A stretch of DNA of 64,000 bases from Vreelandella zhuhanensis (GTDB lineage Bacteria; Pseudomonadota; Gammaproteobacteria; Pseudomonadales; Halomonadaceae), in NCBI RefSeq assembly GCF_009793355.1, contig NZ_WTKP01000003.1, positions 1 to 64,000 of the forward strand. The letters are read 5' to 3'. A program made the translations under genes and the position numbers. The notes below the pieces were generated by a model that did no database searches, was not told the origin of the DNA, and saw only the letters and a list, made by a program, of their open reading frames with translations. Below are positions 23,784-32,164 of this stretch, one piece after another (positions within the stretch are counted from its first letter, which is position 1; each line of letters starts with the position of its first letter).

Positions 23784-23812
23784 TGTATAGATTTTTGGTT
23801 TTTCTATACATT
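23784..23812. promoter_or_regulatory. Operator-like palindrome, copy 2, before fic
   Basis: TGTATAG (23784-23790) and CTATACA (23804-23810) are perfect complements around a 13-base AT-rich spacer. It ends 20 bases before the fic start. The near-repeat at 23701-23729 makes a pair 83 bases (about eight helical turns) apart, suggesting cooperative binding by an autoregulator such as the winged-helix end of Fic. Confidence 0.55.
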
Positions 23813-23832
23813 AAATGAGAAAGGGACGTTCC

Positions 23833-24903
23833 GTGCCGCCAACTCTGCCCCTTGAAGCCCTCGAACAGTGGGAAACCCGAACCGTGCTTAAGAAGGCAGC
23901 GGAGGCACACCGCTATCTAGCCGAACTCAAAGGTGTCGCGGCGACCATCCCCAACGAAGAAATTCTGATCAACACACTAACGTTGCAGGAAGCCCGGCAC
24001 AGCTCCGAAATTGAAAACATCATCACCACCCAGGATGATCTTTACCGCGCCGTTGTCGCGGATGAAGCCAGCGTTTCACCGCAAACCAAGGAAGTTCAGG
24101 ACTACGCCACGGCACTACGAGCCGGGTTCCGCAGTGTTCGACAGTCCCGACTGATTCGTCTGAACGATATCCTGCTCATTCAGGAAACCCTTGAAAAAAA
24201 TAACGCCGGCTTCAGGAAGCTACCGGGCACCGCATTGAAGAACCAGGCCACGGGGGAGGTCGTCTATGAGCCGCCTCAGTCAGCTCAGGAAATCGAAGCG
24301 TTGATGAGCAATCTGGTCGACTACATCAACGATGACGAACGGTGCGATGCCGACCCGCTGGTAAAAATGGCCATCATCCACCATCAGTTCGAGAGCATTC
24401 ACCCGTTCTATGACGGCAACGGCCGAACCGGGCGCATCATCAATATGCTTTACCTGGTCGCCAAGGACCTGCTCGACTTGCCCGTGCTGTATCTCAGCCG
24501 TTACCTGATTCAAACCAAAGCCGGCTACTACCGAGAACTACAGGCTGTGCGTGATACCGGTAACTGGGAGCCGTGGCTGCTTTATATGCTTGAGGGTATC
24601 AGCCAGACCGCCCGACAAACTATTGACCTGATTGGCCAGATCCGGGAACTGATGCAGCACACCAAACACCGTATGCGTGATGAGTGCCCGAAGATCTACC
24701 GGCAGGAACTGCTGAACAACCTGTTCAACCATCCCTATACGAAAATCGAATTCGTCATGGAGGATCTGGCCGTCAGCCGCATCACCGCGACCAAGTATCT
24801 CGATGAACTGGTCAATATCGGCCTGCTGGACAAAACCAAAGTCGGCCGCAGCAACTTCTACATCAACACACCGCTGATGGTGCTCTTCCTTGAGCGCGCA
24901 TAA
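23833..24903 (+). CDS. Fic-family AMPylase-like protein (SoFic-type) in type I locus
   Basis: This 356-residue protein has the Fic core HPFYDGNGRTGR near residue 195, preceded by HHQFESI. The N-terminal inhibitory helix carries SSEIEN, the class II (S/T)xxxE(G/N) motif that blocks ATP until relieved. C-terminal residues (VMEDLAVSRITATKYLDELV) form a winged helix. Layout and sequence resemble Shewanella SoFic, reported as an anti-phage Fic. It transfers AMP to protein targets, here unknown. GTG 23833 has AAAGGGA six bases upstream; ATG 23815 is the alternative start and lacks a site. It lies 18 bases before hsdM, so it is probably cotranscribed. Confidence 0.88.
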   Translation: MPPTLPLEALEQWETRTVLKKAAEAHRYLAELKGVAATIPNEEILINTLTLQEARHSSEIENIITTQDDLYRAVVADEASVSPQTKEVQDYATALRAGFRSVRQSRLIRLNDILLIQETLEKNNAGFRKLPGTALKNQATGEVVYEPPQSAQEIEALMSNLVDYINDDERCDADPLVKMAIIHHQFESIHPFYDGNGRTGRIINMLYLVAKDLLDLPVLYLSRYLIQTKAGYYRELQAVRDTGNWEPWLLYMLEGISQTARQTIDLIGQIRELMQHTKHRMRDECPKIYRQELLNNLFNHPYTKIEFVMEDLAVSRITATKYLDELVNIGLLDKTKVGRSNFYINTPLMVLFLERA

Positions 24904-24921
24904 AACAACCCGGAACTAACC

Positions 24922-26553
24922 ATGACCAATAACGACATCGTCCAGAAGCTCTGGAATCTTTGTGATGTGCTGCGAGATGACGGCATCAATTACTCGGACT
25001 ACGTCACCGAGCTAGTGCTGCTGCTGTTTATTAAAATGGTGCACGAAAATACCCAAGCTGAATCACTGAAGCGTCACGTGCTACCCAAAGGTTGCCGCTG
25101 GACCGACTTGAATGGCAAATCGGGCATCAATCTGCTTGATGACTACAAACGCATTCTGCTCAGCCTTTCCAGCGGCCGGGATGGTGCGGGTAGATTGGTT
25201 CATGACGACCCCTTGATCAGCGCCGTTTATGCTGATGCGCAAACCCGCCTGCGCGAGCCGCGCCACCTGGAGCAGATGATCAAAACGCTGGATCAGATCG
25301 ACTGGTTTAGTGCCCAGAAGGACGGTCTAGGGGATCTTTACGAAGGTCTGCTTGAAAAGAACGCTAATGAAACCAAGTCTGGCGCAGGCCAGTACTTCAC
25401 GCCCCGGGCGTTGATCAACACCATGGTGCGCTGCCTGAAACCCCAGCCTGGCGAGACAATTCAAGATCCGGCTGCGGGAACAGCGGGCTTTCTAATTGCC
25501 GCCGATCAATACATCAAGGATCAAACCGACGACCTGTTTGACCTGAACGCCCAGCAGCAGGCTTTTCAGAAAAATCATGCCTTTGTCGGTATCGAACTGG
25601 TGCCCGGCACCCGCCGTCTGGCGCTGATGAACTGTCTGCTGCACGGCATGGAAGGCGACGATGAAGGCGTGGTTCACCTAGGCAACGCCCTGGGCCAGAC
25701 TGGCGCCAGCCTGCCCAAAGCCGACGTCATTCTCGCCAATCCGCCCTTTGGCACCAGCAAAGGCGGTGATGCCAGCGTCACCCGCGACGACTTGACGTAT
25801 AAAACCAGCAACAAACAGCTGGCCTTTTTGCAGCACATCTACCGCAACCTGAAGCCCGGTGGCCGTGCAGCGGTGGTGTTACCGGATAACGTGCTGTTCG
25901 AAGCTGGCGTAGGCACCGATGTACGCCGGGACTTAATGAACAAGTGCAACCTGCATACACTCCTGCGTTTGCCCACCGGTATCTTCTACGCCCAGGGTGT
26001 GAAAACCAATGTGCTGTTCTTCACCAAGGGCAGCGCAGTGGACAAGTATCAGGAAGAGAACTGCACCGAAAATGTCTGGGTTTTTGATCTGCGCACCAAC
26101 ATGCCCAGCTTTGGCAAGCGCACGCCGTTTGGTGAGCCACATCTGAAGCCATTCGAGAAAGTTTTTGGAGATGATCCCAACGGTCTGAGTGTGCGACAGG
26201 AAGGTGAATACAGCTTCCATTCCGACAAGGTCGAGCTGCCGGAAGAAGCGGAAGAAAACCAGGGTATCGATCCCCGTTTGGCCCACAGTCGCTGGCGCAG
26301 CTTCAGCCGCCAGTGGATTGCTGAACACAAGGGCGACTCGCTGGATATTTCCTGGCTGAAGGACAGCGACAGCGTGGACGCTGCCAATCTGCCGGAGCCG
26401 AGTGTATTGGCGGGTGAGGCGATGGGGGAGCTGGTGCAGGCGTTGGGGGAACTGGATGCGCTGATGCGGGAATTGGGGGCTGAGGAAGAAGCTGATGGGG
26501 CTCGGGCTCTCGTTGGCGAATCCTTTGGGTTCAAGGACATAGTCAAGTTATGA
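24922..26553 (+). CDS. hsdM: Type I DNA methyltransferase subunit M (HsdM)
   Basis: This 543-residue N6-adenine methyltransferase has an N-terminal helical HsdM domain (VQKLWNLCDVLRDDGINYSD), SAM-binding motif I DPAAGTAGFLIAADQYIK, catalytic NPPF in ADVILANPPFGTSK, and GQYFTPRALINTMV ahead of motif I. It forms the M2S methylase, and the R2M2S nuclease with HsdR. The last four bases overlap hsdS (ATGA). It has a C-terminal acidic region (MGELVQALGELDALMRELGA) that probably contacts HsdS. Confidence 0.93.
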   Translation: MTNNDIVQKLWNLCDVLRDDGINYSDYVTELVLLLFIKMVHENTQAESLKRHVLPKGCRWTDLNGKSGINLLDDYKRILLSLSSGRDGAGRLVHDDPLISAVYADAQTRLREPRHLEQMIKTLDQIDWFSAQKDGLGDLYEGLLEKNANETKSGAGQYFTPRALINTMVRCLKPQPGETIQDPAAGTAGFLIAADQYIKDQTDDLFDLNAQQQAFQKNHAFVGIELVPGTRRLALMNCLLHGMEGDDEGVVHLGNALGQTGASLPKADVILANPPFGTSKGGDASVTRDDLTYKTSNKQLAFLQHIYRNLKPGGRAAVVLPDNVLFEAGVGTDVRRDLMNKCNLHTLLRLPTGIFYAQGVKTNVLFFTKGSAVDKYQEENCTENVWVFDLRTNMPSFGKRTPFGEPHLKPFEKVFGDDPNGLSVRQEGEYSFHSDKVELPEEAEENQGIDPRLAHSRWRSFSRQWIAEHKGDSLDISWLKDSDSVDAANLPEPSVLAGEAMGELVQALGELDALMRELGAEEEADGARALVGESFGFKDIVKL

Positions 26554-27917
26554 GTATAGAAAAGCCCACAATGTGGTTACAAACCAGTATCGGCAGCCTG
26601 TGTAACTTGATAAACGGAAGAGCATTCAAGCCCAAGGAATGGAGCGAGGCAGGGCTTCCGATTATCAGAATTCAGAACCTGAACAACCCAGACGCAAAGT
26701 ATAACCACTTTGACGGAGAGCTGGCAGACAAACAAAGGATTGAAACTGGTGACTTACTTTTTGCCTGGTCTGGAACCCCCGGAACATCTTTCGGTGCCCA
26801 TGTTTGGAAGGGAGAGACTGCTGCTCTCAACCAGCACATCTTCAAGATTGAATTTTCTGAGGCTCTGATTGACAAACGTTTTTTGCGATATGCAATAAAC
26901 CAAACATTGGACGAACTCATTTCCGGTGCGCATGGCGGGGTAGGGCTTCGTCACATAACCAAAGGTAAGTTTGAAGCCACCGAGATTGCATTCCCGTCTC
27001 TGACTGAACAGAAAGTCATCGCCGACAAACTCGACACCCTGCTGGCACAGGTGGAAAACACCAAAGCCCGCCTCGAACGCATCCCGAAAATTCTCAAGCG
27101 CTTCCGCCAGTCCGTGCTGGCTGCGGCGGTGAGTGGGCGATTGACGGAGGAGTGGCGAAGGGACTCTACCTACAACGGAGAAGGATATCCGGCTTCTTGG
27201 ACGTTTAAACATCTTTCCGAAGTAGGTCAGCTCGCTAGGGGCAAGTCTAAACATCGCCCTAGGAACGATCCCAGGCTATTCGGCGCTGATTACCCATTCA
27301 TTCAAACTGGCGAAGTTGCGAATGCCGCTGGCGAAATAACTTCCGCTACCCGGTTCTATAGTGAATTTGGCCTTCAACAGAGTCGTCTCTTTCCTGCCGG
27401 TACTCTGTGCATAACTATCGCGGCCAATATCGCCGATACTGCCATTCTTGGAATCGATGCCTGCTTTCCGGATAGCGTTGTTGGTTTCACGCCAAAGGAT
27501 TCGGAAGCACTTGCCTATTTTGTTAAATATTTGATCGATGTAAACAAACAGGATCTTGAATCTTTTGCCCCTGCCACGGCGCAGAAGAACATTAACTTAA
27601 AGGTTCTGAACGAGCTTCGCTTGCCATTCCCATCTTTGGAAGAACAAACCGAAATCGTCCGCCGAGTAGACCAACTCTTCGCCCACGCTGACCGCATCGA
27701 ACACCAAGTCAACAACGCCCTGACGCGCGTCAATAACCTCGCCCAGTCCGTCCTGGCCAAGGCGTTCCGGGGCGAACTCACAGAACAGTGGCGCAAGGAC
27801 AACCCCGAGCTGATCAGCGGGGAGAACAGTGCCGAGGCGTTGTTGGAGAGAATCAAGGCGGAGCGGGCGGCTGTGACGCCGATGAAGAAAACCCGCAAGC
27901 GCAAGGTCACTGCATGA
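26550..27917 (+). CDS. hsdS: Type I specificity subunit S (HsdS)
   Basis: This 455-residue protein has two target-recognition domains (about 5-150 and 215-375), each followed by a conserved helix: SLTEQKVIADKLDTLLAQVE … RFRQSVLAAAVSGRLTEEWR, and LEEQTEIVRRVDQLFAHADR … LAQSVLAKAFRGELTEQWR. It decides the bipartite recognition site. The TRD DNA differs in composition from the flanking conserved helices, as is usual from TRD exchange. Complete; no inverted or silent hsdS copy was seen nearby. The stop overlaps the next gene by four bases. Confidence 0.92.
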   Translation: MSIEKPTMWLQTSIGSLCNLINGRAFKPKEWSEAGLPIIRIQNLNNPDAKYNHFDGELADKQRIETGDLLFAWSGTPGTSFGAHVWKGETAALNQHIFKIEFSEALIDKRFLRYAINQTLDELISGAHGGVGLRHITKGKFEATEIAFPSLTEQKVIADKLDTLLAQVENTKARLERIPKILKRFRQSVLAAAVSGRLTEEWRRDSTYNGEGYPASWTFKHLSEVGQLARGKSKHRPRNDPRLFGADYPFIQTGEVANAAGEITSATRFYSEFGLQQSRLFPAGTLCITIAANIADTAILGIDACFPDSVVGFTPKDSEALAYFVKYLIDVNKQDLESFAPATAQKNINLKVLNELRLPFPSLEEQTEIVRRVDQLFAHADRIEHQVNNALTRVNNLAQSVLAKAFRGELTEQWRKDNPELISGENSAEALLERIKAERAAVTPMKKTRKRKVTA

Positions 27918-28843
27918 GCGATATCAAGTTGTTTCAACTTACCGGTACCAGTGCTACCGAACTGAGCGGTAAAAGCGCACAGCTGGAAAAGGATCTTCAA
28001 AACCATATTGAAGCGAATATGGACGCCCTGATCGGTGTGCGTTTTTTGGCCGGTGAATACAGTACCGGCAAAACGCATAAGGGCCGTATCGATTCCTTGG
28101 GGCTGGACGAGAACGGCTGCCCGGTGATTGTGGAATATAAGCGTCACAGCAACGAAAATGTCATCAACCAAGGTCTGTTTTATCTGGACTGGCTGCAGGA
28201 CCACCAGGCCGAATTCAAATGGCTGGTGATGGAGAAAATCGGTAAAACCGAGGCCAAAGATATCGAATGGAGCGGCACCCGCTTGATCTGTATTGCCTCA
28301 GATTTCAATAAATATGACGAGCACGCCGTTCAGCAGATCAACCGCAACATTGAGCTGATGCGTTATCGTTATTTCGGCGATGAGCTGCTGCTACTGGAAC
28401 TGGTAAACGCACAGACCGCCAACCAGACCGCACCCGTCGCTGGTGCGTCACTATCGCCCAAAAAACCGGCTAAAAGCATCAGCAAAGACAAAAGCCAGCA
28501 GGAACGCCTGGTTGAAGCACCGCCCACGCTGGTTGAGCTGTACCAAACCGTCTGCCATTACGTTGAGCAGCTAGGTGATGAAGTTCAGCGCAAAGAACTC
28601 AAGCTCTACACCGCATTCAAAAGCATTCGTAACTTCGTATCCATTGTGGTGCTATCAGGAAAAGATCCGCGCTTGCAGATGTACCTGAAACTGCCCGGTG
28701 CGCTCGGCGAAGAAACGGCATTCAGCCGTGACGTCACCAGCATCGGCCACTGGGGAACCGGAAACCTTGAGGTGAATATCCGCACGGCAGGAGACTGGGA
28801 GAAGGCGCGAAAGTTGGTGGACCAAGCGTATCAGGAAAGTTGA
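27914..28843 (+). CDS. DUF5655 protein with PD-(D/E)XK-like N-terminal domain
   Basis: This 309-residue protein begins MSDIKLFQLTGTSATELSGK. Residues about 25-150 resemble an endonuclease-like fold with GRIDSLGLDENG, then VIVEYKRHSNENVINQGLFY (Asp plus ExK pair). Residues about 200-305 match the DUF5655 pattern (LKLYTAFKSIRNFVSIVVLS … WGTGNLEVNI). Such proteins recur next to type I systems. It overlaps hsdS by ATGA, so it belongs to the locus. A role as accessory nuclease or regulator is inferred; no experiment is known to me. A longer in-frame start at 27788 lies inside hsdS and is rejected. Confidence 0.8.
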   Translation: MSDIKLFQLTGTSATELSGKSAQLEKDLQNHIEANMDALIGVRFLAGEYSTGKTHKGRIDSLGLDENGCPVIVEYKRHSNENVINQGLFYLDWLQDHQAEFKWLVMEKIGKTEAKDIEWSGTRLICIASDFNKYDEHAVQQINRNIELMRYRYFGDELLLLELVNAQTANQTAPVAGASLSPKKPAKSISKDKSQQERLVEAPPTLVELYQTVCHYVEQLGDEVQRKELKLYTAFKSIRNFVSIVVLSGKDPRLQMYLKLPGALGEETAFSRDVTSIGHWGTGNLEVNIRTAGDWEKARKLVDQAYQES

Positions 28844-28972
28844 AATAGAAGACTTTACCAACAGGTGGAAAACTCCTCATGCATTCAATGACGGCATGCC
28901 ATCCGTGATCGCAGAAGAAAAACTTAAAATACTGTCCGGGATTAGTTGACCACCACAGTGGAGCGAATTTTT
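28844..28972 (+). other. Short vestige after the type I locus
   Basis: The plus strand reads VEIEDFTNRWKTPHAFNDGM and ends AEEKLKILSGIS before TGA (28946-28948) in a frame overlapping the end of the DUF5655 gene. It has no start or family and looks like the tail of a gene lost at the edge of the inserted segment. Confidence 0.25.
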
Positions 28973-29287
28973 CTATCGAAAACCGGAGACAGGACCATCG
29001 TTGATCGCCGACAGCGCCTCGTTGGCTTCTAGGATCTGTGCCTCGATGCCCGTGACGCCCATGTCCTTTAAGCGGGCGGTGTGCATCCTGCAGTAGGCTT
29101 CGGCGTCCGCGCGGGTAGTGAACAGGTAGACGCCGCCCGCGCGCTTGCTCTTCGGATCTTCGGTCCAGATCTTCCAGAGTAGGCCAGGTTCGTCGTTGAT
29201 GGATTGGGCCAGCGGCGTCATCGCATCGACCATGGCCTCTCCGAAGGGGCCGTCGAAAGGAAAGTGAACCTGCAGTATCGTCGGCAT
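28973..29287 (-). CDS. YdhR-family putative monooxygenase
   Basis: This 104-residue protein is of the YdhR ferredoxin-like dimeric fold: MPTILQVHFPFDGPFGEAMV, LAQSINDEPGLLWKIWTEDP, GGVYLFTTRADAEAYCRMHT. Relatives are annotated as monooxygenases by structural likeness to antibiotic-biosynthesis monooxygenases, but no substrate is known. It is transcribed toward the type I locus. GGGAGGCTTTC lies upstream of the ATG. It sits just outside the second 531-bp repeat and may be the first core gene beyond the insertion. Confidence 0.82.
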   Translation of the reverse strand: MPTILQVHFPFDGPFGEAMVDAMTPLAQSINDEPGLLWKIWTEDPKSKRAGGVYLFTTRADAEAYCRMHTARLKDMGVTGIEAQILEANEALSAINDGPVSGFR

Positions 29288-29435
29288 GAAAGCCTCCCTG
29301 TATTAGTAGAAAACGTTACATTACGGTCTATCCTATTCATGTCATGACGGCACGGCAATCACTCAGGCCAGCAACCGCCTTGGCACTGAGCCAACGCTCA
29401 TCAGCGAGACAGTGTCAGATCCTCTCTCAATCACG

Positions 29436-29464
29436 TTGACATCATCCCGCAGATGTGTGATCAT
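29436..29464 (+). promoter_or_regulatory. Sigma-70 promoter of cold-shock gene, copy 2
   Basis: TTGACA (29436-29441), 17 bases, then GATCAT (29459-29464). The -10 differs from copy 1 (GATAAT) by one base and should be weaker. Confidence 0.6.
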
Positions 29465-29611
29465 TGCTCGCAGTTGGTTAGCAAGCAGTGAATATTGTCA
29501 GTTGTAGTCGATCCTTTCGGTAACCTGGTCATATCCCCTTGTTCTATCCGCTTCATCTCGGGGCAACACCCGGCAACTTGTATACAGCGCTAAGCGCGAA
29601 GGAATCATCAC

Positions 29612-29815
29612 ATGGCAACTGGCACAGTTAAATGGTTTAACGACGCTAAAGGTTTCGGCTTTATTACTCCTTCTGAAGGCGGCGACGATCTGTTCGCTCA
29701 CTTCTCAGAAATTCAAGCTGAAGGCTTCAAATCCTTGCAAGACGGTCAAAACGTTTCTTTTGACGTGACCCAAGGTAAAAAAGGCCTCCAGGCTTCGAAC
29801 ATTAAGCTCGCCTAA
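29612..29815 (+). CDS. CspA-family cold-shock protein (copy 2)
   Basis: This 67-residue cold-shock domain protein has RNP1 KGFGFI and RNP2 DLFAHF. It carries ITPSEGG where copy 1 has IAPADGG, and ends IKLA instead of IQLA. Both copies are intact. The nearby rlmA and ychJ genes suggest that this may be the resident copy. Leader, AAGGAATCATCAC and terminator are as in copy 1. Confidence 0.92.
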   Translation: MATGTVKWFNDAKGFGFITPSEGGDDLFAHFSEIQAEGFKSLQDGQNVSFDVTQGKKGLQASNIKLA

Positions 29816-29857
29816 CTAGCATTTAGTTACGAGCTTGAAGTCGAAAGGCTTCGAAAA

Positions 29858-29889
29858 ACCAGGCCCGCTTATGCGGGCCTGGTTTTTTT
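29858..29889 (+). terminator. Intrinsic terminator of cold-shock gene, copy 2
   Basis: The same 11-bp ACCAGGCCCGC/GCGGGCCTGGT stem with TTAT loop and T-run as in copy 1. Confidence 0.92.
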
Positions 29890-30012
29890 GTGGCTGTTTG
29901 CCAAACAGTAACTGCTCAAAACGGTGCGCACCGCTTTCAGGCCTCCCCAGGCCCCATTGCCATCGACGGTTTCGGCGCCACATAGCGATATTTTTTTAAT
30001 GATGAATTGCCT

Positions 30013-30873
30013 ATGAGCATTACCCCTTTTCAAGCGCTGGCTTGCCCGCTGGACGGCGACCCGTTACAGCGAAACGGCAATGCATGGCGCTGTGCGGCAG
30101 GGCATAGCTTTGATATTGCCAAGCAGGGCCATGTGAATTTGCTGCCCGTACAGCAGAAGCGTTCAGGCGACCCCGGCGACAGCAAGGCAATGGTTGCGGC
30201 ACGCCAACGCTTTCTCGATGCCGAGCATTACCAACCCATCGCCGATGCGCTCAGCCAAGCCGTTTTGAAGAGTTTCCCCACCGATGCCACGCTCAGTTGC
30301 CTTGATGCCGGCTGCGGGGAAGGCTACTACCTGCGCGCCTTGGCGAAAGCGGCATCTGAAGAGCAAGCGCTGGCGCTGGCGGGGCTGGATATCTCCAAAT
30401 GGGCGATTCTCGCCGCCGCCAAGCAAGACAAAGGGGCCAGTTGGCTGGTGGGCAGCAACGCAAACCTGCCCGTGCAGCCCGGCACGCTCGATCGGCTGCT
30501 GTGCATGTTCGGCTTTCCTGTGTACAGCGAGTTTGCTCGCGTACTCAAGCCGGGTGGCATGCTGCTACAGGTGGATGCCGGGCCGGACCATCTGCGTGAG
30601 CTGCGCGAGATCATTTATCCCACCTTGAAGCCGGAGCGCACCAGAGAGTTCCAGATGCCGCAAGGCTTTACGCGCCTGCACACAGAAACAATCCGCTACC
30701 CGCTTGAACTGAACGGTGCAGATAGCATTGCCGATCTGCTCGCCATGACCCCGCACCTTTATCGCGCCAGCGCCGAAGGCCGGGCGGAAGCGGCGTCGCT
30801 GGAGTCGCTCGTTGTCACTGTGGATGTACGCCTGGTGCATTTCTCCCGCAATACACAACAGGCTGAATGCTGA
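30013..30873 (+). CDS. rlmA: 23S rRNA (guanine-N1)-methyltransferase RlmA-type
   Basis: This 286-residue protein has an N-terminal zinc knuckle region (ALACPLDGDPL … WRCAAGHSFDIAKQGHVNLL) and a class I SAM domain with motif I LDAGCGEGYYLRAL. It methylates N1 of a guanine in 23S rRNA (G745 in E. coli). E. coli uses Cys-Cys-Cys-His for zinc; here the second position of CxxC is Asp (CPLD), so the zinc site is altered or lost. ATG 30013 fits the family start; no strong Shine-Dalgarno precedes it. ychJ starts directly after the stop. Confidence 0.85.
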   Translation: MSITPFQALACPLDGDPLQRNGNAWRCAAGHSFDIAKQGHVNLLPVQQKRSGDPGDSKAMVAARQRFLDAEHYQPIADALSQAVLKSFPTDATLSCLDAGCGEGYYLRALAKAASEEQALALAGLDISKWAILAAAKQDKGASWLVGSNANLPVQPGTLDRLLCMFGFPVYSEFARVLKPGGMLLQVDAGPDHLRELREIIYPTLKPERTREFQMPQGFTRLHTETIRYPLELNGADSIADLLAMTPHLYRASAEGRAEAASLESLVVTVDVRLVHFSRNTQQAEC

Positions 30874-31356
30874 ATGAGCACTCTCAAAAGCCCTGCTAAA
30901 AGCCCGCTCAACGCCTCTTTGTGTCCCTGTGGTGGTGACAAGCCGTTGGCCGACTGTTGCGGGCGCTATCACGCCGGTGAGCTGGCGCCGACTCCTGAGG
31001 CGCTGATGCGTTCGCGTTACAGTGCTTTCGTGTTGAATCTTACCGACTACTTGCTGGCAAGTTGGCACCCGAGCACTCGCCCGGCAAACCTGGCGCCGGA
31101 TAGTTCGTCACGTTGGCTGCGCCTCGAAATACTCGAAAGCGCAGAGGAGGGTGGCAAGGGGCAGGTAGCGTTTCGCGCTGTCTTCAAGGAAGGGCGGCGT
31201 TGGGCGGTACTGGAAGAGACTTCTCGGTTCGTGCGCGAAGAAGGGCGTTGGTTCTATCTGGATGGTACTCCCGATATCACTCGGCTCAAGCCCGGTCGCA
31301 ACGATTATTGCCTGTGCGGGAGCTTACGCAAGTTCAAGAGCTGCTGCGGTATCTAA
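30874..31356 (+). CDS. ychJ: YchJ family SEC-C motif protein (UPF0225)
   Basis: This 160-residue protein has cysteine-rich SEC-C-like motifs at both ends, LCPCGGDKPLADCCGRYHAG and YCLCGSLRKFKSCCGI, around a small NTF2-like core containing ALMRSRYSAFVLNLTDYLLA. The zinc-bound SEC-C motif is shared with SecA, but the function of YchJ is unknown. The ATG follows the rlmA stop without a gap, so it is translated from the same message. Length is normal for the family. Confidence 0.9.
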   Translation: MSTLKSPAKSPLNASLCPCGGDKPLADCCGRYHAGELAPTPEALMRSRYSAFVLNLTDYLLASWHPSTRPANLAPDSSSRWLRLEILESAEEGGKGQVAFRAVFKEGRRWAVLEETSRFVREEGRWFYLDGTPDITRLKPGRNDYCLCGSLRKFKSCCGI

Positions 31357-31590
31357 GAAATCTTGCTGTTTTCGAGCCCGAATGCTCGCCTCACGTAGCG
31401 GTTGTGCTCCATGTCTTCATGCGCTGCAAAAAAATACCCACTGACATGCGTTGAATACTTGTCATATTGCGGGAATCTTTACCACACTCTGTAGAGCTAC
31501 GGGGAACGTTGCTGCAAAACGCCAGGTTCCGCTTCCCGTTAGCCAATTTACGTCAGGTTTAGAATCTCGAACCAGGGAGGAACTTCAGAG

Positions 31591-32040
31591 ATGGCCAATC
31601 AACCTAAAACAGAGCAGCAAGAGAAGCGTCATGAAGGGCGCACCGCTAACACCTACCACCATTTTCTCAATGAGTTGTGCACGCCCGGCGATATGAGCAA
31701 GGAAGAGGCGGAAAAAGCCACAGTAGCGGTGTTGGGTGCCTTGGAAAAACGAATCCAGCCTACCGAAACCAACAAGATGGAAGCACAACTCCCCCAGAAG
31801 CTGCGGGAACTACTGGACCATAGCGGGATCGATAAAAGCGCGGCCCCGCAACGATTCGGCAAGGATGAGTTCATTGAAATGGTCGCCTCGGACCTGGATG
31901 CCAACCCGGAAGAGGCGGAGTCGATCTCCCGTAGGGTGTTCGCCACGGTACGCGCCCAAATCAGCGACGGCGAAGCAGAGGATGTCGCCAGCCAGCTTCC
32001 TCCGGATATTGCTCAGCTGTGGCGCGAGCGGCCGACATAA
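31591..32040 (+). CDS. DUF2267 domain protein
   Basis: This 149-residue soluble, acidic protein has the DUF2267 pattern of two helical repeats: FLNELCTPGDMSKEEAEKAT … GALEKRIQPTE and FIEMVASDLDANPEEAESIS … ATVRAQISDGEAEDVASQLP. DUF2267 proteins are small and widespread, without a firm function, and some are stress-related. GGGAGGAACTT precedes the ATG. It is a single gene with a terminator-like hairpin at 32100-32126. The 230 bases upstream hold no other gene. Confidence 0.8.
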   Translation: MANQPKTEQQEKRHEGRTANTYHHFLNELCTPGDMSKEEAEKATVAVLGALEKRIQPTETNKMEAQLPQKLRELLDHSGIDKSAAPQRFGKDEFIEMVASDLDANPEEAESISRRVFATVRAQISDGEAEDVASQLPPDIAQLWRERPT

Positions 32041-32099
32041 GCAGGCCATTCCAAGCCGTTGGTTTTCTTGAAACTACATCAGCAACAGTCTTGAGATTC

Positions 32100-32133
32100 A
32101 GGCGTCACTGCAGTTGAGCGACGCCTTTCTCTC
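32100..32133 (+). terminator. Terminator-like hairpin after DUF2267 gene
   Basis: AGGCGTC (32100-32106) pairs with GACGCCT (32120-32126) across a 13-base loop, followed by TTCTCTCG. It is moderate in quality because the loop is large and the T-tract interrupted. Confidence 0.5.
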
Positions 32134-32164
32134 GTTATGCTCGATTTCAGTATGTCCGGCCCGT

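Larger units (their letters stand above)
29382..29912 (+). repeat. 531-bp direct repeat, copy 2 (cold-shock gene unit)
   Basis: Collinear with 17291-17821 at a constant offset of 12,091 bases. Differences include the -10 hexamer and a handful of coding changes; the terminator hairpin is identical. The sequence before 29382 is unrelated to that before 17291. Confidence 0.85.

Noticed and set aside
26550-27917. Frameshift or inversion in hsdS indicating phase variation
   Set aside because: The reading frame is intact with both conserved helices, and no inverted repeats or silent TRD cassettes were seen nearby.
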